This document shows positions 1 through 6,427 of a stretch of DNA of 6,427 bases, in pieces. The notes beneath the pieces are model-generated. The model worked only from the letters and a program-made list of their open reading frames with translations. It did not search any database and was not told where the DNA came from. Position 1 is the first letter of the stretch, and each line of letters opens with the position of its first letter. Where the stretch lies: the NCBI GenBank assembly GCA_020720705.1, contig DYOJ01000136.1, forward strand, positions 1-6,427, read 5' to 3'. Source of the DNA: Acetofilamentum sp. (GTDB taxonomy: Bacteria > Bacteroidota > Bacteroidia > Bacteroidales > JAADGE01). The position numbers and the translations under genes are program-made.

Positions 1-66
1 AATTTAATTGACATAAAATCAAGTATTTATACGTTTTCTTACAGACACTATTTAGGAAAAATGTAA
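1..66 (+). CDS. C-terminal end of an upstream gene, cut by the window edge; product unknown
   Basis: The frame beginning at base 1 is open for 21 codons and ends at TAA 64-66. The other two forward frames hit stops within the first few codons. The visible tail reads NLIDIKSSIYTFSYRHYLGK followed by M and stop. Its stop overlaps the ATG of the methyltransferase by one base (TAATG), the usual sign of two co-translated genes. The piece is too short to name a family. A restriction, helicase or other partner of the methyltransferase is plausible from position alone, but that is inference. A chance open stretch of this length in AT-rich DNA cannot be excluded, although the exact stop-start overlap argues for a real gene. 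Confidence 0.55.
   Translation, partial: NLIDIKSSIYTFSYRHYLGKM
54..57 (+). promoter_or_regulatory. Possible ribosome binding site (AGGA) for the methyltransferase
   Basis: AGGA lies 8 bases before the ATG at 66. It supports that start over the ATG at 61, which is followed at once by TAA. The match to a Shine-Dalgarno core is short, and translation may depend instead on coupling to the upstream frame that ends at 66. Confidence 0.35.
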
Positions 67-1817
67 TGAACCAATTAGTATTAGGCGACAATTTAGAAGT
101 TTTAAGAAAAATCGACACCGAAAGCGTTGATTTAATTTATCTTGATCCGCCATTTTTCAGTAACAGAAATTACGAAGTAATTTGGGGAGATGAGGGCGAA
201 ATCCGTAGCTTTAAAGACCGATGGAGCGGAGGGGTGGACCACTACATTGCTTGGCTCAAAGAACGTGTTATCGAAATGCATCGAATATTAAAGTCCACCG
301 GTTCAATCTTTTTGCATTGCGATTGGCACGCAAATGCAGAAATTAAAGTTGAAATTCTTAATATAATATTCGGTAATAGTAATTTTCGAGGCGAAATTAT
401 TTGGCAAAGAACCAACGTTCATAGTGATGCCAAAAAGAAATTGGCTGTTGTTACTGACACAATTTGGTATTATTCAAAAACCGAAAATTTTGTTTACAAT
501 TCGCTTTATGTAGAACATTCAGAAGAATATAAACTGAATTTTTATAAGTTTCGAGACGAAAAAGGTATCTACCAATTGGGGGACTTAACAAAACCCGATA
601 GTAAAGGCTATCGTTATGAATACAAAGGATATTCACCCAATCAAAACGGTTGGCGTTGCCCGCTAAAAACTATGGAACGATTGGATAAAGAAGGGTTGCT
701 GTATTTCCCGAAAGCCAAAAATGGCAGATTGAGAATAAAACGTTATTTAGATGACAGCAAAGGTGTTTTGCTGGCGAATTTATGGAAAGATAGAGATATT
801 TATTCGCTGAGTGAACAAGAATTTCATGACATTTTTAATTCTACACAAATAAATAATGTTTGGGACGATGTGCAAAATGTACAAGGTGTTTCAAAAGAAA
901 AGATAGGTTATCCAACTCAAAAGCCTGAAAAATTGGTGCAACGAATTATCGAAATGGCTTCAACTAAAAATGATGTTATTCTCGACCCTTTTGTTGGAGG
1001 CGGAACAACAATTGCAGTTGCCGACAAATTGCAACGTGCGTGGCTCGGCATAGACCAATCCGTTCAAGCTGTTAAAGTTACAGAAATGCGTTTGCAAAAT
1101 CAACATGATTTGTTTTCTAAACCTTTTATTGTGCAATTGCACAAATACGATTATGACATTCTGAGAAATAAACCGGCTTTTGAATTTGAAACATGGATAA
1201 TAGAACAATACGGCGGCGTAGCAAACTCAAAACAACGCAGTGATTTGGGTTTGGACGGCAAAACCAAAGATAATGCACCGATACAAGTAATACGCAGTGA
1301 TAATATCGGACGAAATGTGATTGATAATTTTCATTCGGCAGTTATGCGAAATGACAAAGCTCTTTACGAAAAAAATAAGTCAGAAAATAAATCCATAGGA
1401 ATTATTATTGCATTTAGTTTCGGAAAAGGAGCGATACAAGAAGTTGCAAGGTTGAAAAACCAAGAAAACGTAAAAATTGAATTATTAACAGTTTCAGAAA
1501 TTGTGCCCATTGCTAAGAAACCTACTTTAACCCTAAAATTCAACGATTTAGGAACAGATTCCAAAAAATTGAGAGAAATAGAATTTATTGCAACAGCCGA
1601 AAGTGAAAGCGGAATAGAATTTTTTGCGTGGGATTTTAATTACAACTCAGAAAAAGGGTTTACCGCTGAAATTTTACTTGACAAAGAAGGAAAACATAAT
1701 TACAAATTTAAAGCAGGTTCATTTTCTATTGCTGTAAAAGTGATTGATAACGAAGGACTTGAAAATATTGAGATTATAAAATTAAAAATTAACGGAATTA
1801 TTCAAACCCAAAAATAA
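66..1817 (+). CDS. Beta-class DNA (adenine) methyltransferase fused to a PD-(D/E)xK/Mrr-like domain and a beta-rich C-terminal domain
   Basis: It probably transfers a methyl group from S-adenosylmethionine to adenine N6 at an unknown DNA site. Motif order is that of the beta class: catalytic motif IV DPPF at 27-30 (DPPF favours N6-adenine), an LHCDWHA segment near 84-90, then GYPTQKP at 281-287, and the SAM-binding DPFVGGGTT at 307-315. Target recognition is expected between about 110 and 275. After the catalytic part, residues 370-480 resemble restriction-endonuclease/Mrr-like domains: FETW at 374-377, YGG at 382-384, LDGK at 396-399, PIQVIRS from 405, then IGRN and AFSFGKGA. D397 looks like the acidic residue, but the expected QxK is Q407-V408-I409, so the lysine is missing. 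Residues 486-583 are beta-rich, with EFFAWDF and a VIDNEGLENIE segment, and resemble a PKD/Ig-like fold. The frame is intact. The start overlaps the stop of a preceding frame, suggesting an operon. Methyltransferase identity is very secure; the nuclease-like and PKD-like assignments are motif-based and less sure. Confidence 0.9.
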   Translation: MNQLVLGDNLEVLRKIDTESVDLIYLDPPFFSNRNYEVIWGDEGEIRSFKDRWSGGVDHYIAWLKERVIEMHRILKSTGSIFLHCDWHANAEIKVEILNIIFGNSNFRGEIIWQRTNVHSDAKKKLAVVTDTIWYYSKTENFVYNSLYVEHSEEYKLNFYKFRDEKGIYQLGDLTKPDSKGYRYEYKGYSPNQNGWRCPLKTMERLDKEGLLYFPKAKNGRLRIKRYLDDSKGVLLANLWKDRDIYSLSEQEFHDIFNSTQINNVWDDVQNVQGVSKEKIGYPTQKPEKLVQRIIEMASTKNDVILDPFVGGGTTIAVADKLQRAWLGIDQSVQAVKVTEMRLQNQHDLFSKPFIVQLHKYDYDILRNKPAFEFETWIIEQYGGVANSKQRSDLGLDGKTKDNAPIQVIRSDNIGRNVIDNFHSAVMRNDKALYEKNKSENKSIGIIIAFSFGKGAIQEVARLKNQENVKIELLTVSEIVPIAKKPTLTLKFNDLGTDSKKLREIEFIATAESESGIEFFAWDFNYNSEKGFTAEILLDKEGKHNYKFKAGSFSIAVKVIDNEGLENIEIIKLKINGIIQTQK

Positions 1818-1995
1818 TTAAACAAGAAAGGTGTGAAAAAATAAATTCTTTTGTTCAATAAGAAAACATTTTCAAAAAGAATGTAACGATAAAGCGTCTT
1901 TTTTAATTTAAATCAATGACTATCAATATAATGTAAAACCATTTTGTAAATTATTATATTTCTGATTTATTTTTCGATAATTTTTAAAAAATAAT
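1818..1995. other. AT-rich spacer between the methyltransferase gene and purH
   Basis: The spacer must hold the end of the methyltransferase transcript and probably the purH promoter. There is a weak 7-bp stem at 1866-1884 (ACATTTT paired with AAGAATGT, including one G-T pair). A run of six T follows at 1899-1904, but 14 bases separate the two, so it is a poor terminator. TATATTTC at 1955-1962 resembles the Bacteroidota -7 box TAnnTTTG, but no TTTG box lies at the right distance upstream. No RNA gene or small coding frame with a convincing start was seen. Confidence 0.4.
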
Positions 1996-3603
1996 ATGAA
2001 AATCAAACGTGCATTACTCAGCGTATCCGACAAGAGCGGTATTGTTGATTTAGCAAAAGTATTAAAATACTTTGATATAGAACTCATTTCAACCGGCGGT
2101 ACGAAAAAAGCTTTGACAGATGCAGGCATCGAAGTAACTGATATTTCACAAGTTACCAAAAATCCTGAAGCGTTCGGCGGACGAATGAAAACGATTTCGT
2201 TTAACGTAGAATCTGCCTTGCTGTTCGACCGTGAACGTGATTCACAAGAGGCTCAACTGCTTGGTATTCAACCGATTGATTTAGTTGTTTGTAATTTATA
2301 TCCTTTTGATAAAGTTTTGGCAGAAAGTGCTGATTTCGATACACTTATCGAAAATATTGACATCGGAGGACCTACCATGGTGCGTGCGGCGGCTAAAAAT
2401 TTTAAATATGTAACCGTGCTTACAAAACCCCAAGATTATGAGATGTTTACAAAAGAAATATCGGCTTCGGGCGGCTCTACAACGTATGAATTCAGAAAAC
2501 GAATGATGACCGCAGCATTCAATCACACTGCTGATTATGATGCCCTTATCGCTCAAACCATGGACAGCGAAAGCGGAAATTACTCACTGCGCTTAGCTTT
2601 TGAAGGCGGAACAATTTTGAGATACGGCGAAAATGCACATCAAAACGCATTGATGTACAGAATGAAAGGAAAACAAAACACGTATTTTGACATGAAAATT
2701 CTGCACGGGAAGGAGATTTCATACAACAATATTTTAGATATTTCGGGTGCAGTAAATGCAGTGCGTGAATTGCCCGGCAATGCTTGTGCCGTGGTCAAAC
2801 ATTCCAACCCTTGCGGATTGTCTTCGGGCATAAACCAGCGCAAAGCTCTGGAGCAAGCGTGGCAAGGCGACCCGATTTCAGCGTTTGGGTCAATAATTGC
2901 GTTCAATACACCTTTGACGCGGGACACTGTCGAGTTTTTTGAACTAAATCACGCCAACCCTGCAAAACGAAAATTTATTGAGGTCGTAATTGCGCCTCGA
3001 ATTGAGGAGGATGCGTTGCAATATTTGCAACTGAATAAAAATTTGCGTGTCATTGAGTTTGATATGACAAAAATGACATTCGATTTTGATTTGCGCTTTG
3101 TGGATGGTGTTCTTCTTCAACAAGATACAGACAGAATGTTGTATGAAAAGTTGGAACTTGTTACGATATCCGAATTTAGCAAAGATAAAAATCGCCCGTT
3201 GATAGAATTTGGTTTGAATGTTGTAAAAAATATAAAATCGAACGCAATCTGTATTGTTGGGCAGAATGACTCAAATTTTTATCTGCTCGGAATGGGCGCA
3301 GGGCAGCCAAACCGGTTGATATCTACAGAATTGGCTATCTCAAAAGCAAAAGCATTTATCCAAGCAGATTTTAATGAACAACTTGCTGATTTTGAGACAT
3401 TTTATGCAGATAAGATTAAAGATGTGATATTGATTTCCGATGCATTTTTTCCGTTTCCGGATAATGTTGAACTTGCAGCTTCGCAGGGCATTCGCACTAT
3501 TGTGCAACCCGGCGGCTCAATCAAAGACAAAGCTGTCATTGACACTTGCAATACGCTGGGTATCAATATGATATTCACCGGCATAAGACATTTTAGGCAT
3601 TAA
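1996..3603 (+). CDS. purH: Bifunctional AICAR transformylase / IMP cyclohydrolase PurH
   Basis: This cytosolic enzyme performs the last two steps of de novo purine synthesis: formylation of AICAR with 10-formyl-tetrahydrofolate to FAICAR, then ring closure to IMP. The N-terminal cyclohydrolase half (about 1-190) shows LLSVSDKSGIVDLA, STGGT at 32-36, GRMKT at 62-66, NLYPF at 100-104 and NIDIGGPTMVRAAAKN from 120. K65, Y102, D122 and K134 match the catalytic or ligand positions K66, Y104, D125 and K137 of the human enzyme. The transformylase half shows RYGENAHQ at 209-216, the K268-H269 pair in KHSNPCG, KSNA with N416, GAGQ, DAFFPF at 482-487, QPGGS at 504-508 and the typical end FTGIRHFRH. At 535 residues it is full length, slightly longer than the usual 510-530. 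The segment after GRMKT is unusual (ISFNVESALLF instead of LHPKIHGGIL). The start fits the family N-terminus; no Shine-Dalgarno is visible, only A/T-rich leader. It is likely monocistronic, between a spacer and a convergent gene. Confidence 0.97.
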   Translation: MKIKRALLSVSDKSGIVDLAKVLKYFDIELISTGGTKKALTDAGIEVTDISQVTKNPEAFGGRMKTISFNVESALLFDRERDSQEAQLLGIQPIDLVVCNLYPFDKVLAESADFDTLIENIDIGGPTMVRAAAKNFKYVTVLTKPQDYEMFTKEISASGGSTTYEFRKRMMTAAFNHTADYDALIAQTMDSESGNYSLRLAFEGGTILRYGENAHQNALMYRMKGKQNTYFDMKILHGKEISYNNILDISGAVNAVRELPGNACAVVKHSNPCGLSSGINQRKALEQAWQGDPISAFGSIIAFNTPLTRDTVEFFELNHANPAKRKFIEVVIAPRIEEDALQYLQLNKNLRVIEFDMTKMTFDFDLRFVDGVLLQQDTDRMLYEKLELVTISEFSKDKNRPLIEFGLNVVKNIKSNAICIVGQNDSNFYLLGMGAGQPNRLISTELAISKAKAFIQADFNEQLADFETFYADKIKDVILISDAFFPFPDNVELAASQGIRTIVQPGGSIKDKAVIDTCNTLGINMIFTGIRHFRH

Positions 3604-3667
3604 TGTCTATATTTCAATTATAACTCATTAGAATTTTGTTGAAATCAATATTGAGTCCACTCCGATA

Positions 3668-3687
3668 AGCCGCTTAGCGGTTATTTT
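3668..3687 (+). terminator. Candidate intrinsic terminator of purH
   Basis: The stem AGCCGC (3668-3673) pairs with GCGGTT (3677-3682), including one G-T pair, around a TTA loop. It is followed by ATTTT (3683-3687). It starts 65 bases after the purH stop codon. The stem is short but GC-rich against an AT-rich background. It is the left of two CCGCTTAGCGG copies in the element at 3647-3767. Confidence 0.5.
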
Positions 3688-3719
3688 AAGAAAAACTCAT
3701 TATTGATAATCAGATACTT

Positions 3720-3737
3720 ATAAAACCGCTTAGCGGC
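3720..3737 (-). terminator. Candidate intrinsic terminator of the sbcC-like gene
   Basis: Read on the minus strand, GCCGC pairs with GCGGT (one G-T pair) around a TAA loop and is followed by TTTAT. It begins 65 bases beyond the stop codon of the minus-strand gene, mirroring the purH-side copy at the same distance. The T-tract is short, so strength is uncertain. Confidence 0.45.
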
Positions 3738-3801
3738 AAAAACACTTTTCGGAGTAGGCTCAATATTTTATAAAAAAATCTAATTTCTAACTGCTTATTA
3801 T

Positions 3802-6427
3802 TCAAAATATCAAAACCTTACTTGTTCCGTTGCTTTTTTTCTGAACTTGAATTTGAACCGGTAAACGCTCTTTGAGATTTTCGACATGAGAAATTATACC
3901 TATAAGTTTGCCTTGTGCTTGCAGAGTTTCGAGTGTAGATATCACTGTGTCAAGAGTTTGTGGGTCTAAAGTTCCAAAACCTTCGTCAATAAACAGACTC
4001 TCGATTTTTACATTTCGACTTGCCAAATCAGAAAGTCCCAAAGCCAATGCAAGGCTGATGATAAATTTTTCGCCGCCGCTCGCACTTGCCGTGTTGCGTG
4101 CGCGGTCTGCTTGGTCGTGGTCAATAAGCATAAACTCAAGCTCGTTTGATTTTTTTGCTTCATCGCTCATTTTCAAGCTGTAGCGTTTATTTAATTTCAA
4201 AAGATGTCGGTTTGCATGAGCAATTAAATTTTGTAAAGTTAAGCGTTGAACAAAGGCATTGAAAGCCACTGCCGAACCTCCGAGAACAGCTCGTAATTTA
4301 TCCCATTTATTTAGTATAATATTCTGAATTTCAAGTTGTTCAATTAGTTTCTTATTCCTGTTTTTTATTTCGGTATTAACACTTAAACGATTTTCCAATT
4401 CACCTGTTCGTTTTATTAAATTTGAGCGTTGATTATGAGCAATTTGAATAAATTCCGGAATATTATCAGCAGTGTCTTCAAAAGTTTTTGCCGATTTTAA
4501 CTGTTCAAATTGTGATGCAATGTCTGTTTCGAGTGCTCTCAGCGAGATTTCTGTTTCAACTAAATTTCGTTCAATCGTCTCAAATTCAATACGTTTTAAT
4601 TCTTCTAAAAGTGATAATTTTATGTCTTCTAAACTTGTAAACTCAGTTTTTATAAGTTCTGATTTTAATAGTGCTTCAAGTTCGGTATAAGTCAAATTTA
4701 GTTCACTCTGCGATTTTTCCAATGCCTCAATTTCAGTTGTAATTCGGATGCGATTTTGTTCCTTTTCACGAAATTCATCGCGTAAAGTTTCTAATTTTGT
4801 TCGAGCTGTATGCACTTTCATTTCAAGCATGTTTCGCATAACTGCCGGACTTAAATCTTTGTTTAATAGTTCATTACGTTCAGTTCCAATTCCTTGAATT
4901 TTTAAATGTAATTGTTCGGCATCATGTTCCAGCAATTTGAGTTCCGATAATTTTTCGGCTTTAATTTTTTCTCCGTTTTGTAGTTCGAGTTTTAAGTTTG
5001 TCAATTCGTGTTGGTCATTCACGGCTGATTTTTCTGTTGCAAGATAGGTCTGTATTTTTTGTTCAATTGCCTTTTGAAAACTGTCTGAAAGTTCAGGTTT
5101 GGGAAGTTGGAGTTCCTGTGAGTTTAAAAGTTCCGTGAGCAAAGTTATGTTTTTAAGATGTTCATATTCAACAGTTTGTAATTTATTGCTAAGTTCATTT
5201 ATTTGAGTATTAAGCTGAGTTTGTTCGGAGAGCACAACCTCAATTTCAATTTGTTTTGTTGAAAATTCTGCCTTTAAAATCTGTATTTCTGAGTTCAATT
5301 TCTCATACTTTTGTTGATTCTGTTTCGCTGTTTCAATTTCGATGGAGATTTGTTTCAGTGCAAATTGTATTTCTGCAATATCATTCTGAATTTCAGAAAT
5401 TTGAGGAATAGAATTTTGATAACCTGCATTAAAAATTCTATCGGCAATATCTTGCTTTTGTGAAAGCAAATTTCGAATATTTTGTTCTGCAGATTGAACT
5501 ATTTCTTTCAGACGAGCGATGTCAATTTTTGAATTTTGGATTTTTGTTTCGAGTTCAACAACTTGTTGTTCACGTAGTTTTACATTGTTCTTGCCGGCAT
5601 CAAGTTCCAAAATTTGATATTTTTTCACATAAGGATGTTCGGTAGAACCACACAATTTGCAGGCTTCGCCCTCACGCAATTTTGCTCGTTCGGCTTCAAA
5701 ATTTTTGATTTCACGTTCCAATTCAAATATTTTTCGTGCATCTTCAAGCCGTAATTTTGCGTTTTCTAATTCCGGAACAATTTTCTCTAAAATTGTTTCT
5801 GTTTCTTTCAATTCATTGGATTTATTCTTGACAATATGTTCTATTTCAGTGTGTTCTGTTGATATTTTGAGGTAAGATTCAACGTCTGCCAGTACGGTTT
5901 TTAATACTGAAAGTTTAACAAAATGTGCATTTTGAGTCTCATGTAAAGTATTTGTATTCAGATTTTTAATCAGATTTTCATATCCTTGAAGTTCAATTTG
6001 TTGTGTCGAAATTTGTTTTTGAATTTCGATATTTTGTTCTGTTTTTTTTCCTAAGTTCTGTTGTTTTTGAGTTTGTTTATTTTTTTGGGAAATCAAATCC
6101 AATTTAATTTGTTGAATCTGAATGTGTAAAGTTTTATAAGTGTGCAAATTAACGCTTATTTCGGACAGTTTTTCGTTGAGTATCCGAAGCATTTTTTGGG
6201 ACTCTAAAAACGATTTAGACTCCGCAAGTTTCTTCTCGGTATGTAAAATTTTTGTATTTAGCTTAGCAATTTTGATGCTTTCATTTTCGCTTGATTTTGA
6301 AATAGTTGCAATCGTTTCCTGTATTTTTTTTAAATTACCGCTCAGATTTTCAGTTTCAGCATCCATTTTTGAAATTTTATCCAAAATCGGCTGCCAAGTT
6401 GTCTGTTCGTTTTCAACGTTTGTCAAT
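3802..6427 (-). CDS. sbcC: SbcC/Rad50-type exonuclease subunit, 5' end cut by the window edge
   Basis: This is the ATPase subunit of the SbcCD (Mre11-Rad50 type) complex, which opens and trims DNA ends, hairpins and palindromes with the SbcD nuclease. The 874 visible residues (numbered from the codon at 6424-6426) are mostly long Glu/Lys/Gln-rich coiled coil. The zinc-hook C256-K-L-C259 is followed by GSTEHP, as in bacterial SbcC. At the C-terminal ATPase lobe, SASGGEKFIISLALALG is the ABC signature (SGGEK at 783-787), LFIDEGFGTLD holds Walker B with D814-E815 and the D-loop, and ISHVENL carries the H-loop histidine H847. The Walker A lobe and part of the first coil are absent because the window ends, not because the gene is broken. 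The first visible codon is TTG and is most likely internal. The gene converges with purH; the neighbour upstream, outside the window, would be expected to be sbcD. No frameshift is seen. Confidence 0.93.
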   Translation of the reverse strand, partial: LTNVENEQTTWQPILDKISKMDAETENLSGNLKKIQETIATISKSSENESIKIAKLNTKILHTEKKLAESKSFLESQKMLRILNEKLSEISVNLHTYKTLHIQIQQIKLDLISQKNKQTQKQQNLGKKTEQNIEIQKQISTQQIELQGYENLIKNLNTNTLHETQNAHFVKLSVLKTVLADVESYLKISTEHTEIEHIVKNKSNELKETETILEKIVPELENAKLRLEDARKIFELEREIKNFEAERAKLREGEACKLCGSTEHPYVKKYQILELDAGKNNVKLREQQVVELETKIQNSKIDIARLKEIVQSAEQNIRNLLSQKQDIADRIFNAGYQNSIPQISEIQNDIAEIQFALKQISIEIETAKQNQQKYEKLNSEIQILKAEFSTKQIEIEVVLSEQTQLNTQINELSNKLQTVEYEHLKNITLLTELLNSQELQLPKPELSDSFQKAIEQKIQTYLATEKSAVNDQHELTNLKLELQNGEKIKAEKLSELKLLEHDAEQLHLKIQGIGTERNELLNKDLSPAVMRNMLEMKVHTARTKLETLRDEFREKEQNRIRITTEIEALEKSQSELNLTYTELEALLKSELIKTEFTSLEDIKLSLLEELKRIEFETIERNLVETEISLRALETDIASQFEQLKSAKTFEDTADNIPEFIQIAHNQRSNLIKRTGELENRLSVNTEIKNRNKKLIEQLEIQNIILNKWDKLRAVLGGSAVAFNAFVQRLTLQNLIAHANRHLLKLNKRYSLKMSDEAKKSNELEFMLIDHDQADRARNTASASGGEKFIISLALALGLSDLASRNVKIESLFIDEGFGTLDPQTLDTVISTLETLQAQGKLIGIISHVENLKERLPVQIQVQKKSNGTSKVLIF

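Larger units (their letters stand above)
3647..3767. repeat. 121-bp structured inverted-repeat element between convergent genes (MITE-like or dispersed intergenic repeat)
   Basis: The left end AATATTGAGTCCACTCCGA (3647-3665) is the inverted counterpart of TCGGAGTAGGCTCAATATT (3749-3767), with 17 of 19 positions complementary and one further G-T pair in RNA. Inside, GCCGCTTAGCGGT (3669-3681) and ACCGCTTAGCGGC (3725-3737) are complementary at 12 of 13 positions. They are also direct copies of the near-palindrome CCGCTTAGCGG. The whole can fold into a long hairpin with an asymmetric internal loop, or into two small ones. Both ends carry AATATT, which could be a 6-bp target duplication, but because AATATT is itself palindromic it could equally be part of the inverted ends. 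No coding frame lies inside. A non-autonomous mobile element is an inference; a paired terminator region is the main alternative. Confidence 0.75.

Noticed and set aside
61..66. ATG at 61-63 as an alternative methyltransferase start
   Set aside because: It is followed directly by TAA, so it can encode nothing; it is better read as the last codon of the upstream frame.
1866..1904. Intrinsic terminator after the methyltransferase gene
   Set aside because: The AT-only style stem (7 bp with one G-T pair) is separated from the six-T run by 14 bases, and nearby stems are only 3-4 bp. Not convincing.
1943..1962. Bacteroidota-type promoter for purH (TTTG at 1943-1946 and TATATTTC at 1955-1962)
   Set aside because: The boxes are only 8 bases apart, whereas about 20 are expected, and no better-placed TTTG was found. 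In DNA this rich in A/T such matches arise by chance.
1923..2159. 78-codon minus-strand frame across the purH start
   Set aside because: It overlaps the conserved N-terminus of purH, has no recognisable motif and is explained as an antisense shadow.
3908..4183. 91-codon plus-strand frame inside the sbcC-like gene
   Set aside because: It lies opposite the strongly conserved ABC signature and Walker B region; its Ser/Ala-rich content mirrors the opposite strand.
6424..6427. TTG at 6424-6426 (minus strand) as the start of the sbcC-like gene
   Set aside because: The protein would lack the N-terminal Walker A lobe that every SbcC needs, and the frame is open to the window edge. The codon is more likely internal.
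1..6427. CRISPR arrays, tRNA or rRNA genes, complete insertion sequences
   Set aside because: No regularly spaced repeats, no cloverleaf-like sequence and no transposase motifs were seen on either strand by eye.

Overview
The window is AT-rich and carries two complete protein genes, one gene cut by the right edge, and probably the tail of another at the left edge. The organism is most likely a member of the Bacteroidota. The basis is indirect: low GC, A/T-rich leaders mostly without Shine-Dalgarno sequences, and protein styles familiar from that phylum (the PurH variant and the SbcC). This is an inference, not a proven assignment.

Left part (1-1817): a restriction-modification type locus. 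A reading frame open from the window edge stops at TAA 64-66, which shares one base with the ATG (66-68) of a beta-class adenine-type DNA methyltransferase. This suggests a translationally coupled operon whose first member lies mostly outside the window. The methyltransferase has three parts: a catalytic domain (about residues 1-350), a PD-(D/E)xK / Mrr-like nuclease-type domain (about 370-480) and a beta-rich PKD/Ig-like C-terminal domain (about 486-583). In the nuclease-like part, the position where a catalytic lysine is expected is isoleucine (I409), so the nuclease may be inactive.

Middle (1818-3603): a 178-bp AT-rich spacer, then purH, a complete housekeeping gene for the last two steps of de novo IMP synthesis. 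The known catalytic residues of both half-enzymes are present, but one normally conserved stretch of the cyclohydrolase half is rewritten.

Convergent spacer (3604-3801): a 121-bp structured element with 19-bp inverted ends and two copies of an 11-bp near-palindrome, CCGCTTAGCGG. Each copy is placed so that it could act as an intrinsic terminator for the gene running into it (purH from the left, sbcC from the right). The inverted ends also make it a candidate miniature mobile or dispersed repeat.

Right part (3802-6427, minus strand): an SbcC/Rad50-type DNA repair ATPase lacking its N-terminal Walker A lobe only because the window ends. Its coiled coils, CxxC zinc hook, ABC signature, Walker B and H-loop are visible. 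An sbcD nuclease gene would be expected upstream of it, beyond the right edge. I see no evidence of a large undescribed system. The most interesting items are the methyltransferase fusion with its altered nuclease site, its unseen coupled partner, and the inverted-repeat element between purH and sbcC.
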